Below are positions 23,495 to 32,103 of a DNA stretch of 64,000 bases, one piece after another (the first letter of the stretch is position 1; every line of letters begins with the position of its first letter). This DNA is from Paenibacillus_E allorhizoplanae. Lineage in GTDB: Bacteria; Bacillota; Bacilli; Paenibacillales; NBRC-103111. Location: assembly GCF_927798215.1 (NCBI RefSeq), contig NZ_CAKMMW010000009.1:186001-250000 (forward strand). The letters run 5' to 3'. Both the position numbers and the translations under genes were made by a program. Below the pieces are notes generated by a model, which ran no database searches, had not been told where the DNA came from, and saw only the letters and a list, made by a program, of their open reading frames with translations.

Positions 23495-24304
23495 TTAGTT
23501 TTGCTGGTTCATCCGCTGCCTAGCCGCCTCAAACAGCAAAACCGTCGCCGCCATAGCGACGTTCAGCGATTCCGCCTTGCCCTGCATCGGAATAATGACC
23601 TTCACGTCCGACTGCGCAGCAACTTCCGGCGACACGCCCTTGGCCTCGTTGCCGAAAATCAGCCACGTCGGCTGTCGCAGGTCCGTGTCGTAACACGAGC
23701 CCTGCGCCTGCAGGCTCGTCGTCACGAGCCGCACGCCGCGCTCACGCGCGCGCGGCAGCAACTCACCCAAATCTGCCTCCACAATTGGCAGATGATACAT
23801 CGATCCCATCGTCGAGCGGATCGTCTTGGGATTGAACAGATCGACCGTGCCGCGGCCGAGCACAACCGCTTTCGCCCCGACGGCATCCGCACTGCGGATG
23901 ATCGTGCCGAGGTTGCCAGGGTCCTGAACACCGTCCAGGACTACGACCAAATCGTGCTCGCCAGCAAGCAGCTCGTCCATGCCAACCTGTGGCCGCGTCA
24001 CGATGGCCACTACACCCTGCGGCGTCTGTGCATCCGAGCACTTGGCTAATACCGCTGCGCTCACGCTGACCCATTCGATGGCGCGATCACCAGCGAGGGC
24101 GACAAGCTCCAGAGGGCTCCCTTTTTCCGATAGAAAAAGAATAGTCTCCACCTCGGCCCCAGCCTTCAAAGCTTCCTCAATCAAATGATAACCCTCGATG
24201 ATATACTTGCCTTGTTTGTCCCTACCGCGCCGCTCTAAGAGCTGAGCCCAGTCCTTGACTCTTGTATTTTGAACAGACATGATTTCTACATATGCATTTG
24301 TCAT
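23495..24304 (-). CDS. TrmH/SpoU-family RNA 2'-O-methyltransferase
   Basis: 269 residues. N-terminal substrate-binding part (KYIIEGYHLIEEAL), then the three knot motifs of the SPOUT fold: DGVQDPGNLGTIIRSAD, IFGNEAKGVS and PMQGKAESLNVAMAATV. It would methylate a ribose in rRNA or tRNA with SAM. It follows the ktrA-like gene by 8 bases. Its closeness to sspI recalls the ysgA-sspI arrangement of Bacillus subtilis. The gene body is markedly more GC-rich than its neighbours (for example 47 of 60 bases at 23701-23760). Confidence 0.92.
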   Translation of the reverse strand: MTNAYVEIMSVQNTRVKDWAQLLERRGRDKQGKYIIEGYHLIEEALKAGAEVETILFLSEKGSPLELVALAGDRAIEWVSVSAAVLAKCSDAQTPQGVVAIVTRPQVGMDELLAGEHDLVVVLDGVQDPGNLGTIIRSADAVGAKAVVLGRGTVDLFNPKTIRSTMGSMYHLPIVEADLGELLPRARERGVRLVTTSLQAQGSCYDTDLRQPTWLIFGNEAKGVSPEVAAQSDVKVIIPMQGKAESLNVAMAATVLLFEAARQRMNQQN

Positions 24305-24312
24305 GAATATAC

Positions 24313-24972
24313 CTACTCCGCAAAAGTGACTTCAAAGTTCTGAAGACTCGAATTTTTACCCACAATGACCAAAATATCTTCTTGTTTAAGCGGTGCCTCC
24401 GCACTCGGCGGAATAATCATCTGCTCGTTATGTTTAATCGCTATCACGTTGCATCCATATTTGGCACGCACATCGAGTTCACGCAGACTTTTGCCAAGCA
24501 TCTCTTTCGATGCTCTCATTTCTACAATACTGTAATCGGCTGAGAGCTCTATATAATCGATAATGTTCGATGAAATCATATGATGGGCTACACGTTGCCC
24601 CATATCCCGTTCTGGATAGACGATTTTATCTGCGCCAATTTTTTTGAGAACCTTGCCATGGAGATCATTCACAGCTTTAACGATCGTCGTAGCTACGCCC
24701 ATTTCTTTGAGAATTAATGTCGTTAGAATACTTGCTTGAATATCTTCCCCAATGGCCACAACGACAACGTCAAAATTGCGAATCCCGAGCGCCCGCATAG
24801 CTTCCTCATCCGTAGAATCGGCTTGAACCGCATGAGTCACATAAGCGGAAACGTCTTGAACCGTTTCTTCGTCCTGATCAATGGCAAGAACCTCGAATCC
24901 TAGTTGTGATAACGTCTTAGCAACAGCTGAGCCAAATCTTCCCATCCCAATAACCGCAAATTGTTTTCTCAC
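24313..24972 (-). CDS. Potassium uptake regulatory subunit, KtrA/KtrC (TrkA family)
   Basis: 219 residues. RCK_N domain with the Rossmann motif GMGRFGSAVAKTLSQLG and acidic VLAIDQDEE, then an RCK_C (TrkA-C) domain from about residue 135. The cytoplasmic octameric ring gates a KtrB/KtrD potassium channel in response to ATP/ADP; RCK_C domains of Firmicutes KtrA also bind c-di-AMP. GTG start at 24972 with AGGAACG upstream. The membrane partner is not in the window. Confidence 0.92.
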   Translation of the reverse strand: MRKQFAVIGMGRFGSAVAKTLSQLGFEVLAIDQDEETVQDVSAYVTHAVQADSTDEEAMRALGIRNFDVVVVAIGEDIQASILTTLILKEMGVATTIVKAVNDLHGKVLKKIGADKIVYPERDMGQRVAHHMISSNIIDYIELSADYSIVEMRASKEMLGKSLRELDVRAKYGCNVIAIKHNEQMIIPPSAEAPLKQEDILVIVGKNSSLQNFEVTFAE

Positions 24973-25148
24973 CGGTCACGTTCCTCCATATTCCAAGAAT
25001 ATATCCCATTTATTATACCATACTCAGCCCCCTAAGCTCACTTCACAACAATGGAGCCACTGCCTTCATTGGCGAAGAGTGGGAAGGATGAAGCCATCTG
25101 AATCTGCACATAGTAATAGCGAGAATGAAATGGAAGCGAGGTCCTTGA

Positions 25149-25352
25149 ATGAATATTACCCTTAGACAAGCCATCCACCAGCGGGTTAATAACAAAACAC
25201 CAGAAGAACTCAAAGAAGTTATTGAAGACTCGATCGGTGGAGAAGAGAAAGTTTTACCTGGGTTAGGTGTTCTTTTTGAAATTATATGGCAGCATTCAGA
25301 AGCAAGTACGCAAGACACACTCGTCGAAACGCTTAAGGCGCATCTTGAGTAA
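25149..25352 (+). CDS. sspI: Small acid-soluble spore protein SspI
   Basis: 67 residues matching SspI: LRQAIHQRV, ELKEVIEDSIGGEEKVLPGL then GVLFEIIWQH. SspI is a minor SASP packed in the spore core; its exact role is unclear. GAGG lies 7 bases before the ATG. A CATAGTA at 25109-25115 resembles a SigG -10 box (CATAMTA), the expected forespore control, but no good -35 box was seen. It is divergent from ktrA/trmH, as near ysgA in Bacillus. Confidence 0.93.
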   Translation: MNITLRQAIHQRVNNKTPEELKEVIEDSIGGEEKVLPGLGVLFEIIWQHSEASTQDTLVETLKAHLE

Positions 25353-25398
25353 ATGCCCCCCTACATGAACCATCTTATTGTTAAAATAACTACAAGTT

Positions 25399-25426
25399 GC
25401 TGGGGGATGCTTCGGCATCCTCTAGC
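25399..25426. terminator. TTCG-capped hairpin after sspI
   Basis: GCTGGGGGATGC / GCATCCTCTAGC stem with a TTCG tetraloop, 47 bases after the sspI stop. It is very stable but lacks a T-run on either strand, so termination is only probable. Confidence 0.5.
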
Positions 25427-25432
25427 TAAAAC

Positions 25433-25475
25433 AAATTAAAATCCCCCTCATCAGTCACTGACCAACGAGGAGGAT
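25433..25475 (-). terminator. Terminator of the sugar-oxidation operon
   Basis: Minus strand ATCCTCCTC pairs with GAGGGGGAT (25441-25475), followed by TTTTAATTT. It lies about 30 bases after the stop of the last gene. Confidence 0.75.
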
Positions 25476-25504
25476 ATTGTCAAGCTACTACGATTTCGAT
25501 TTAC

Positions 25505-26602
25505 TTATAATACCGTCAACGGATTCATCGCTGCCGGCTTCTCGCAGCTGCTCTTCATTACATAATGCTGACCGGAGTCAGACGCATCATGGAAACCATG
25601 CATCGCTTCCAACACGTGATAGGCAAGCTCGCCGTTCGCACGATGTGCTGAACTATCGCCTGTTATCAGCGCTTGCGCCATCGCAGCAACACCGAGTCCA
25701 CGGTTATTGTCTATGTAGCCGTGTGAAAGTGGAATCGGTTCATATACGGCAGAACTAGGTTTGCGAATAAGCACTTCCCCGCCGAAGTTATTCGGATTAG
25801 GCACACTCAACGAGCCATGACTGCCATAGATTTCAATGTGGGGCAATTGCGTACCTGCCATAATATCAAAACTTGTCACAAGCGTTGCAATAGCACCATT
25901 ATGGAAATCTAATACACCTGCCACATGTGTTGGCGTATCTACTTGGATTTTCTGCCCGCGCTTCTTCTCACTCGAAATCGTACGCTCTGGGAAGCTCACA
26001 GCGGTTGAACCCGTTACACGACGAATGGGTCCGAGCAATGCCACGAGCGCCGTTAAGTAATAAGGACCCATGTCGAACATTGGGCCGCCGCCTTTGGCAT
26101 AGTAAAACTCTGGATCTGGGTGCCAATGCTCATGCCCCTTCCCCATCATGAAAGCCGTAGCCGCAATCGGTGTACCAATCCATCCATCCTGAATCAGTTT
26201 CACGCAAGTTTGGATACCGCCACCCAGGAACGTATCTGGCGCACTTCCAATCAGAAGTCCTTTGCGCTTAGCAACCTCCAAGATTTGCAGCCCTTCTTCT
26301 CGCGTTACGGCAAGCGGTTTTTCGACATACGCATGTTTACCAGCTTCCAGAATTTGAATACAGACTGCCGCATGTACAGCTGGGATCGTCAAATTAATCA
26401 CAATGTCCACTTGTGGATCAGCCAATAATTGTTCTACCGTGTACGCATGCGCAATCCCGAACTCCTCAGCACGCGCTTCTGCTTTACTCACATCAATATC
26501 TGCACAAGCGACCAACTTCAAATGTGCGTAGTTAGGAATATTTTTCATATAAGCCGCGCTTATATTTCCACATCCAATGATACCAACCTTCATCTTGCTC
26601 AT
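25505..26602 (-). CDS. Gfo/Idh/MocA family oxidoreductase (operon gene 4)
   Basis: About 365 residues. Rossmann motif VGIIGCGNISAAYMKN, EKPLAVT with catalytic Lys, then the KGGGPMFDMGPYYLTALVAL block with Asp and Tyr near the substrate site. It is the second dehydrogenase of the LacI-controlled operon. Start at the ATG at 26602, with GGGGGAC 9 bases ahead; an in-frame upstream start at 26638 would overlap thuA. With ThuA and the other dehydrogenase it probably handles a keto-sugar intermediate; the substrate is not readable. Confidence 0.88.
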   Translation of the reverse strand: MSKMKVGIIGCGNISAAYMKNIPNYAHLKLVACADIDVSKAEARAEEFGIAHAYTVEQLLADPQVDIVINLTIPAVHAAVCIQILEAGKHAYVEKPLAVTREEGLQILEVAKRKGLLIGSAPDTFLGGGIQTCVKLIQDGWIGTPIAATAFMMGKGHEHWHPDPEFYYAKGGGPMFDMGPYYLTALVALLGPIRRVTGSTAVSFPERTISSEKKRGQKIQVDTPTHVAGVLDFHNGAIATLVTSFDIMAGTQLPHIEIYGSHGSLSVPNPNNFGGEVLIRKPSSAVYEPIPLSHGYIDNNRGLGVAAMAQALITGDSSAHRANGELAYHVLEAMHGFHDASDSGQHYVMKSSCEKPAAMNPLTVL

Positions 26603-26622
26603 CGCTTTATGTCCCCCTATAG

Positions 26623-27255
26623 TTAGCGTGTTGCCCAAAGCAATCCGCGTCGCATTAATTCTAGTGTCTCTGGCATACGAACAATGTTAGCTTGATGCCC
26701 CAGTGAATTATAATAGACTTTCCCTGCACCGTAAGTTTTGGTCCATACGACCGGCATTTCTACATCATCAAAGTCCGTCACCGCATGCACCTTGATCGCA
26801 GGGTCGACATGCATATAATACTTTTCCGAAACTACGACGAAATCACCAATGCCCGCGGTCAAAGGCTGCTCGCTATCTTTCATACGAACCGTATACGTAA
26901 CACCATCATTACCAGGATGCGCCACCCATTGGCCGCCCACCATGTACTGATACTCCACTTCATTACGGAACGAATCAGCCATCCCGCCATGACATCCTGC
27001 AATTCCCGTTCCGCCAACTTTCACCGCGTTAATGAGAGGTGTCAGCTGCTCTTTCTCAATTTTTCCCATGGTCCACACTGGAACGATCAGATCCATACTC
27101 GCCAAACGTTCCTCATCCTGGAAGCTGTCCAGCGTATCGGAAACTTCCACCGCATAGTTCTCTTCCCTTAACAGTCCTGCAAAAATCCCCGCTACCTCCT
27201 CGGGTTGATGACCATCCCAGCCACCCCATACAATCAATGCTTGTTTCTGACTCAT
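26623..27255 (-). CDS. ThuA-domain protein
   Basis: 210 residues, a class I glutamine-amidotransferase-like fold of the ThuA family (ALIVWGGWDGHQPEEVAGIF, GGTGIAGCHGGMADSF, TKTYGAGKVYYNSLGH). In rhizobia ThuA works with the dehydrogenase ThuB in trehalose and other disaccharide oxidation. It sits between two Gfo/Idh/MocA genes, about 30 bases from the upstream one. GAGGAG precedes the ATG. The biochemical reaction of the family is not well settled. Confidence 0.88.
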   Translation of the reverse strand: MSQKQALIVWGGWDGHQPEEVAGIFAGLLREENYAVEVSDTLDSFQDEERLASMDLIVPVWTMGKIEKEQLTPLINAVKVGGTGIAGCHGGMADSFRNEVEYQYMVGGQWVAHPGNDGVTYTVRMKDSEQPLTAGIGDFVVVSEKYYMHVDPAIKVHAVTDFDDVEMPVVWTKTYGAGKVYYNSLGHQANIVRMPETLELMRRGLLWATR

Positions 27256-27285
27256 GCCATTCCTGCTCCTCTCTCCATGATCCTT

Positions 27286-28449
27286 TTATACTTCACTTAT
27301 ACGAACCCAACGGCGCTGTGCAATCGATTGATCCACGGCTTCCAGTACTTCTTGACACTTAACGCCATCCACAAAATTCGGAACTGGTTGTCGATCCTCG
27401 GAAAGCGCTGACATCAACTCCACGACTTCATGTACGAAAGTATGCTCATACCCGATCGTATGTCCTGCTGGCCACCAAGCATCCATATAAGCATGTGAGG
27501 CATCTGTTGCAAGAACACGTCTGAAACCCTGAACATCCTCATCATCACTTGTAAAATACACCTGCAACTCATTCAATCGCTCGAAATCGAACTTCACGCT
27601 ACCTTTACTCCCGTTAATTTCAAAAGAGTTCGTACACCGATGCCCGGGAGCAAATCTCGTTGCCTCGAAGCTGCCCAAAGCGCCATTCTCGAAACGAGCC
27701 ATGAACAATGTCGCATCATCAACCGTAACAGGACCATGCGGCGCATCTTTGCTACCTTTGGCACTAAGTCCCGTCATCGATGTCGGAAGCGGACGCTCCT
27801 TAATGAAGGTCTCACTCATGCCAATAACCTCAGTCATGTCACCCACAAGGAAGTGCGCTAGATCGATCAGATGCGCGCCCAGATCGCCATGCGATCCTGA
27901 ACCTGCAATCTCCTTCTGCAACCGCCACACCAATGGGAACGTCGGATCGACGATCCAATCCTGCAAGAACCACGCACGGAAGTGGTAGATCTGGCCGAGG
28001 CGGCCGCTCTCCACGAGCTTCTTCGCCAGCTGTACCGCGGGTGCAAACCGATAGTTGAAGCCGACCATGTGCTTCACGCCAGCTTCTTCAGCCGCTTCCA
28101 GCATCTCCCTTGCATCCGCAAGGGTCAGCGCCAGCGGCTTCTCGCAGAATAGATGCTTGCCGGCCTTCGCCGCCGCCAAAGCAATTTCCTTGTGCGCATC
28201 ACTCGGCGCATTGATATCGACGACGTCGATATCCGGATGCGTAACTAGCTCGCGCCAATCCGTTACATACCCGTCCCAGCCGAATTGCTCGGTTGCTTGG
28301 CGAACACCGTTCTCGTCGCGGCCACAGATGAGCTTCATCTTTGGAATCGCCGTCTGTGGAAAGAACATAGGTAAATCTTTATAGGCATGACTATGTGCTT
28401 TTCCCATAAATTTATAGCCAATCATACCGATATTGAACGTTTTTTTCAT
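27286..28449 (-). CDS. Gfo/Idh/MocA family oxidoreductase (operon gene 2)
   Basis: About 387 residues. NIGMIGYKFMGKAHSHAY nucleotide site, DINAPSDAHKEIAL, CEKPLALT with catalytic Lys, and the DLGAHLIDLAHFLVGD substrate block. Longer insert forms such as this are often annotated as levoglucosan- or inositol-type dehydrogenases, but the substrate is not certain. Start at the ATG at 28449 with GGAGG 10 bases ahead (GTG at 28458 is too close). It lies 64 bases downstream of the LacI-family gene. Confidence 0.88.
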   Translation of the reverse strand: MKKTFNIGMIGYKFMGKAHSHAYKDLPMFFPQTAIPKMKLICGRDENGVRQATEQFGWDGYVTDWRELVTHPDIDVVDINAPSDAHKEIALAAAKAGKHLFCEKPLALTLADAREMLEAAEEAGVKHMVGFNYRFAPAVQLAKKLVESGRLGQIYHFRAWFLQDWIVDPTFPLVWRLQKEIAGSGSHGDLGAHLIDLAHFLVGDMTEVIGMSETFIKERPLPTSMTGLSAKGSKDAPHGPVTVDDATLFMARFENGALGSFEATRFAPGHRCTNSFEINGSKGSVKFDFERLNELQVYFTSDDEDVQGFRRVLATDASHAYMDAWWPAGHTIGYEHTFVHEVVELMSALSEDRQPVPNFVDGVKCQEVLEAVDQSIAQRRWVRISEV

Positions 28450-28513
28450 CGCATACACGCCTCCCCAAGTGTGTTCTAATTAAGCTAAACAAGTTAATAG
28501 CCCATCTCCATAG

Positions 28514-29545
28514 CTATTCCTGCCTTATCCACTTCGACGACTGCCTAATCTTCAATTCTGTCGGCAGCTTAACTTGCAGCTGAACCTCACTGCTTCCCTG
28601 CCCAACGCTAGCTAGAACGGCACGGGCTGCTCCTTTGCCCATTTCAAAAAAGGGCACTTTAATACTGCTGAGCGGTGGATCACTTAGCTTCGCAGCATCC
28701 GAGTCATCGCACCCGATAACCGCATAATCTCGCCCAGCTATCCATCCCCGTTCGCGAAGCCCTTGCATCAGTCCAATGGCCATGCGATCATTAGCCGCAA
28801 ATACAGCCTCAACTTGATCCCGGATCTCCCACACCTTTGCGGCAATCTCATATCCGCTAGTCCGGCTGTAGTTCCCCTCAAACAACAATGCAGGATCCAT
28901 CGTTAAGCCAGCTTCTAACATCGCCTTTTGATACCCATGACGTCTATCCAAGGAATTCGTATAGTGTGGAGAACCGTTGAGAAAGGCAATTTTCCGATAG
29001 CCTTCATCCAGTAAATGACGAACCGCTTGATAGCTCCCCTCCACATGATCCGCATCAACTTCAAGGAAGGATAACCCCTCGAATCGTTGATTAACCAAGC
29101 AGAAAGGTAGTCCCTGTTCCTGCAATTGCAGTAAAGAACTTCGCTGTGATTCGGTATCTCTCGCCCCGAGAATGACACAGGCATCTACTTTTTGAGATCG
29201 GTATAAGCGGCCGTAATCCAAATCATCATCTGGTGTTAGGAGAGACAACAACATGTCATAGCCTTGCTCCCTCACCTGCTCCCCAATCCCGCTAAGAATC
29301 TCTGCAAAATAATACGCGGAAAACAGATGCACCTTCGGCATATAAGGAAGCACGACCCCCAAATTACCGCTTCTTCTTCGAGCAAAGCTTTGCGCAATCG
29401 CATTGGGATGATAGCCAAGTACCTTCGCTGCTTCGAGAACTCTTTCTTTTGTTGCAGGCTTCATCGGACCAAGTCCATTGAATACACGAGATACAGTCGC
29501 CTCAGATACCTTAGCTAACTCAGCAACCTCTTTTCTCGTCACCAT
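28514..29545 (-). CDS. LacI-family transcriptional regulator
   Basis: 343 residues. N-terminal LacI helix-turn-helix (TRKEVAELAKVSEATVSRVFNG) with hinge helix GYHPNAIAQSFA, then a sugar-binding sensor ending in a conserved GCDDSDAAKL block. First gene of the operon (regulator, dehydrogenase, ThuA, dehydrogenase). AAAGGAG lies 9 bases ahead of the ATG. The palindrome at 29578-29599, 33 bases upstream, is the likely operator, giving autoregulation and control of the whole unit. Effector unknown. Confidence 0.92.
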   Translation of the reverse strand: MVTRKEVAELAKVSEATVSRVFNGLGPMKPATKERVLEAAKVLGYHPNAIAQSFARRRSGNLGVVLPYMPKVHLFSAYYFAEILSGIGEQVREQGYDMLLSLLTPDDDLDYGRLYRSQKVDACVILGARDTESQRSSLLQLQEQGLPFCLVNQRFEGLSFLEVDADHVEGSYQAVRHLLDEGYRKIAFLNGSPHYTNSLDRRHGYQKAMLEAGLTMDPALLFEGNYSRTSGYEIAAKVWEIRDQVEAVFAANDRMAIGLMQGLRERGWIAGRDYAVIGCDDSDAAKLSDPPLSSIKVPFFEMGKGAARAVLASVGQGSSEVQLQVKLPTELKIRQSSKWIRQE

Positions 29546-29577
29546 GTTGATTGGCTCCTTTCCGCCTTATTTCACGT

Positions 29578-29599
29578 AAAATGTACACGCGTACATTTT
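29578..29599. promoter_or_regulatory. Palindromic LacI-type operator
   Basis: AAAATGTAC, 4 bases ACGC, then GTACATTTT: 9-bp perfect arms. It is placed 33 bases before the LacI-family start, the usual position and style of a LacI-family operator. Binding is inferred. Confidence 0.75.
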
Positions 29600-29817
29600 C
29601 TCATTCAGAAGCTACTTCTGTCAATATAAATTCAGAATATTACTCTTCCTATCACATTCGCCACATTTCGACATTTTCATCAATTTTTCATTAAGAAACG
29701 CGAAAATAAAGTCCATTTTTTGTCATAAAAGCAAACTCTTAATATTGTTTATCTCCTCTTTGAGCTTTATGATAAAGGATATTGGGACAACTATGAGATG
29801 GGAATGAGTGATAGCAA

Positions 29818-31182
29818 ATGAAAGCAATCTGGCGCCATCTTCGGTTCACTGCGTCATCAATGATCGATGCTCTCACGAGCCGATCACAGATCACTCGACT
29901 TCACTCCCGTGGGCAGCTCCTTGCCCAGTTAGAACATGCTGTTCGGAAACACGATGATTCCTCATCCGCTCATGTCCGTGCATGTCTTGTTTTCGATATT
30001 GATCGTTTTCGCCAAGTGAATTTCTCCCTAGGATATGCATGCGGAGATCATCTCCTCCAGGAATTAAACCGCAGATTGAAAGTACTGGATCACATCGATC
30101 TTGTGGTTCGATCTGGTGATAATGAATATACACTCCTTCTTCGAGTACACAAGCAAGAACAACTTCAATCTGCGCTTCATCGTGTTGGGCAGATATTTGA
30201 TCCCCCTTTTACTTACCAGGGTCAGGACTGCTTCCTTCGTGCAAGCTTCGGTCTGAGTGACCTTACGATAACACCTGATAATGTACAACAAGCACTCCAC
30301 CAAGCTGAGCAAGCACTCCTCATTGCCAAACAAACAGGCAAGAATAAACTCATTACTTTTCACCCCTTACCAACACAACAACGTTTTGCTAGTCAGATTC
30401 AAATGGAAACCGACCTGCGCAAAGCGATCGCAGAGAATCAGCTATTGTTATACTATCAACCTCGACTTGAGCTCTCGACCGGTCAAATTAGTTGTCTGGA
30501 AGCCCTTGTGCGTTGGAATCATCCCCTACATGGCATGATTGCGCCTGCTGAATTCATCCCGCTTGCTGAGGAATCCGGCCTTATTTTGCCACTTGGTGAA
30601 TGGGTCTTGCGGGAGGCTTGTCTACAGAAAGCACGATGGCTCGCTGAAAATAAACTTGATTATCAAGTTGCCGTCAACATTTCGCCTTGCCAGTTTCAAG
30701 ATGAGAACTTTGCGGATAAAGCTATTCACATCATTCAACAAACCGGCATTAACCCCTCTTATTTGGAGTTCGAAATTACCGAAAGCTCTATTATGCAAAA
30801 TATGGAGAAAACGATCGCCGTCCTTGACAAGCTTTGTTCCAAAGGAATTTCCATCTCCATCGATGATTTTGGGATTGGCTATTCGTCCCTTAATTATTTA
30901 AAGGAGTTTCCGATACATTGCCTCAAAATCGACCGTTCCTTCGTCAAAAACATTCAAAGTAATTCCAATGACTGGGCGATTACGAACGCCATCATTCACC
31001 TCGGACATGCCCTTAATATCCAAGTTGTCGCCGAAGGGGTCGAAGATGTGGGGCAACTTGATATTCTCAAGGAAACAACCTGTACAACCATTCAAGGTTT
31101 CTTGCTTAGCCCTCCGATTTCTGCCTATGACATTGAACAAACCTTTCATATGAATGACAACAGACCGGTTATGATTTCATAA
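29818..31182 (+). CDS. GGDEF-EAL protein, probable c-di-GMP phosphodiesterase
   Basis: 454 residues. GGDEF-like domain (about 30-185) whose signature reads RSGDNEY, so diguanylate cyclase activity is unlikely. The EAL domain (about 195-445) keeps its catalytic set: EALVRW, VNISPCQF, EFEITES, DDFGIGYSS, LKIDRSF, AEGVED and QGFLLSPP. It should hydrolyse c-di-GMP to pGpG. No membrane segment or sensor domain is seen, so it is probably cytoplasmic. The ribosome site is weak. Its stop overlaps the convergent gene by 6 bases. Confidence 0.9.
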   Translation: MKAIWRHLRFTASSMIDALTSRSQITRLHSRGQLLAQLEHAVRKHDDSSSAHVRACLVFDIDRFRQVNFSLGYACGDHLLQELNRRLKVLDHIDLVVRSGDNEYTLLLRVHKQEQLQSALHRVGQIFDPPFTYQGQDCFLRASFGLSDLTITPDNVQQALHQAEQALLIAKQTGKNKLITFHPLPTQQRFASQIQMETDLRKAIAENQLLLYYQPRLELSTGQISCLEALVRWNHPLHGMIAPAEFIPLAEESGLILPLGEWVLREACLQKARWLAENKLDYQVAVNISPCQFQDENFADKAIHIIQQTGINPSYLEFEITESSIMQNMEKTIAVLDKLCSKGISISIDDFGIGYSSLNYLKEFPIHCLKIDRSFVKNIQSNSNDWAITNAIIHLGHALNIQVVAEGVEDVGQLDILKETTCTTIQGFLLSPPISAYDIEQTFHMNDNRPVMIS

Positions 31183-31977
31183 CCGGCCGTATGCTTTGGC
31201 GTATCTTCTGATTTTGGCAAAAATGCGCTTATCCTTTAATCTCCGAAAAATATAAGGATCCGGACTCGTATTCACTTCAAGAATCCATGGCTGCAAATCT
31301 TTATCTAAGGCTACATCAACGCCTATCTCTTTTACCCCTCTATACCGAGTATTAATCGCCTTAGCCACCTGTATACCCATGACTTGCAGCTGGTTCACAT
31401 ATCCAGTTCTCTCCGCCCGGGGCAAATACTTCTTTAACAAAGTATCCACCGATTTCAACGTGCCCCCATTATGAAAGTTCGTAACAATCTTTGCGGGATG
31501 TGCCACGCGGCCAATAATCCCCGTTGTCTCCCATTTTCGAGCAGGCGTTTGTTGCACCATGACGCGGAGATCAAAACGATTCCCCTTGTAAGTCAACAAA
31601 TGAATCCCTTTCTGTACTAAATAACGCCGTTTCCTTGTCACCTTTAGGAGTGATACGTACATGTCATTGAAAGTTTTGAACCTTTTGATGGTTACTCCAG
31701 ATTGGTAAGAATAGGACCGTTCTGCCTCTTCCCCTGTTAACTCGATACGAATCACACCGTTCCCAAACATCCCAATATTGGGTTTTACGTAGACCATTTT
31801 ATATTGTTCGAGCATTTCTTGTAAGGTGACTGAATTCATGCGTTTGGTACTTGGCACATACTTGCGAAGTGATTCGACAGACTCGACAGCCTTCGTTTTG
31901 CCAATTTTACTACTTACGTATCTTGCCTTATTCAAGCTTATCGGTTTCTTTGTACTCTTCTTCCTAATTCTCTTCAT
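31177..31977 (-). CDS. YheC/YheD-family ATP-grasp protein
   Basis: 266 residues with a basic N-terminus and the family pattern MVYVKPNIGMFGNGVIRIE, FDLRVMVQQT, then ATP-grasp motifs GVDVALDKDLQPWILEVNTSPDP. Relatives are called endospore coat-associated proteins in Bacillus, although their reaction is unknown. GGAGG lies 6 bases ahead of the ATG. The gene is convergent with the EAL gene. Confidence 0.85.
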   Translation of the reverse strand: MKRIRKKSTKKPISLNKARYVSSKIGKTKAVESVESLRKYVPSTKRMNSVTLQEMLEQYKMVYVKPNIGMFGNGVIRIELTGEEAERSYSYQSGVTIKRFKTFNDMYVSLLKVTRKRRYLVQKGIHLLTYKGNRFDLRVMVQQTPARKWETTGIIGRVAHPAKIVTNFHNGGTLKSVDTLLKKYLPRAERTGYVNQLQVMGIQVAKAINTRYRGVKEIGVDVALDKDLQPWILEVNTSPDPYIFRRLKDKRIFAKIRRYAKAYGRL

Positions 31978-32050
31978 ACCAGGCCTCCAGCTTCGAATTC
32001 ACCCCATCCTAGTGTATGAAGGCAACAGAGCATTGGCGACAAAAATACAA

Positions 32051-32087
32051 GAAGAGGCTCCCCCTGAAATCCATCAGGAGAGCCTCT
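32051..32087 (-). terminator. Terminator after prfC
   Basis: AAGAGGCT / AGCCTCTT outer stem plus inner CCTG/CAGG pairs. On the minus strand it is followed by CTTGTATTTTTG. It lies 17 bases after the prfC stop. Confidence 0.75.
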
Positions 32088-32103
32088 TTATCATGTCTAG
32101 CTA

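Noticed and set aside
25399..25426. Strong intrinsic terminator
   Set aside because: The hairpin is stable but has no T-run on either strand, so it is listed with low confidence only.
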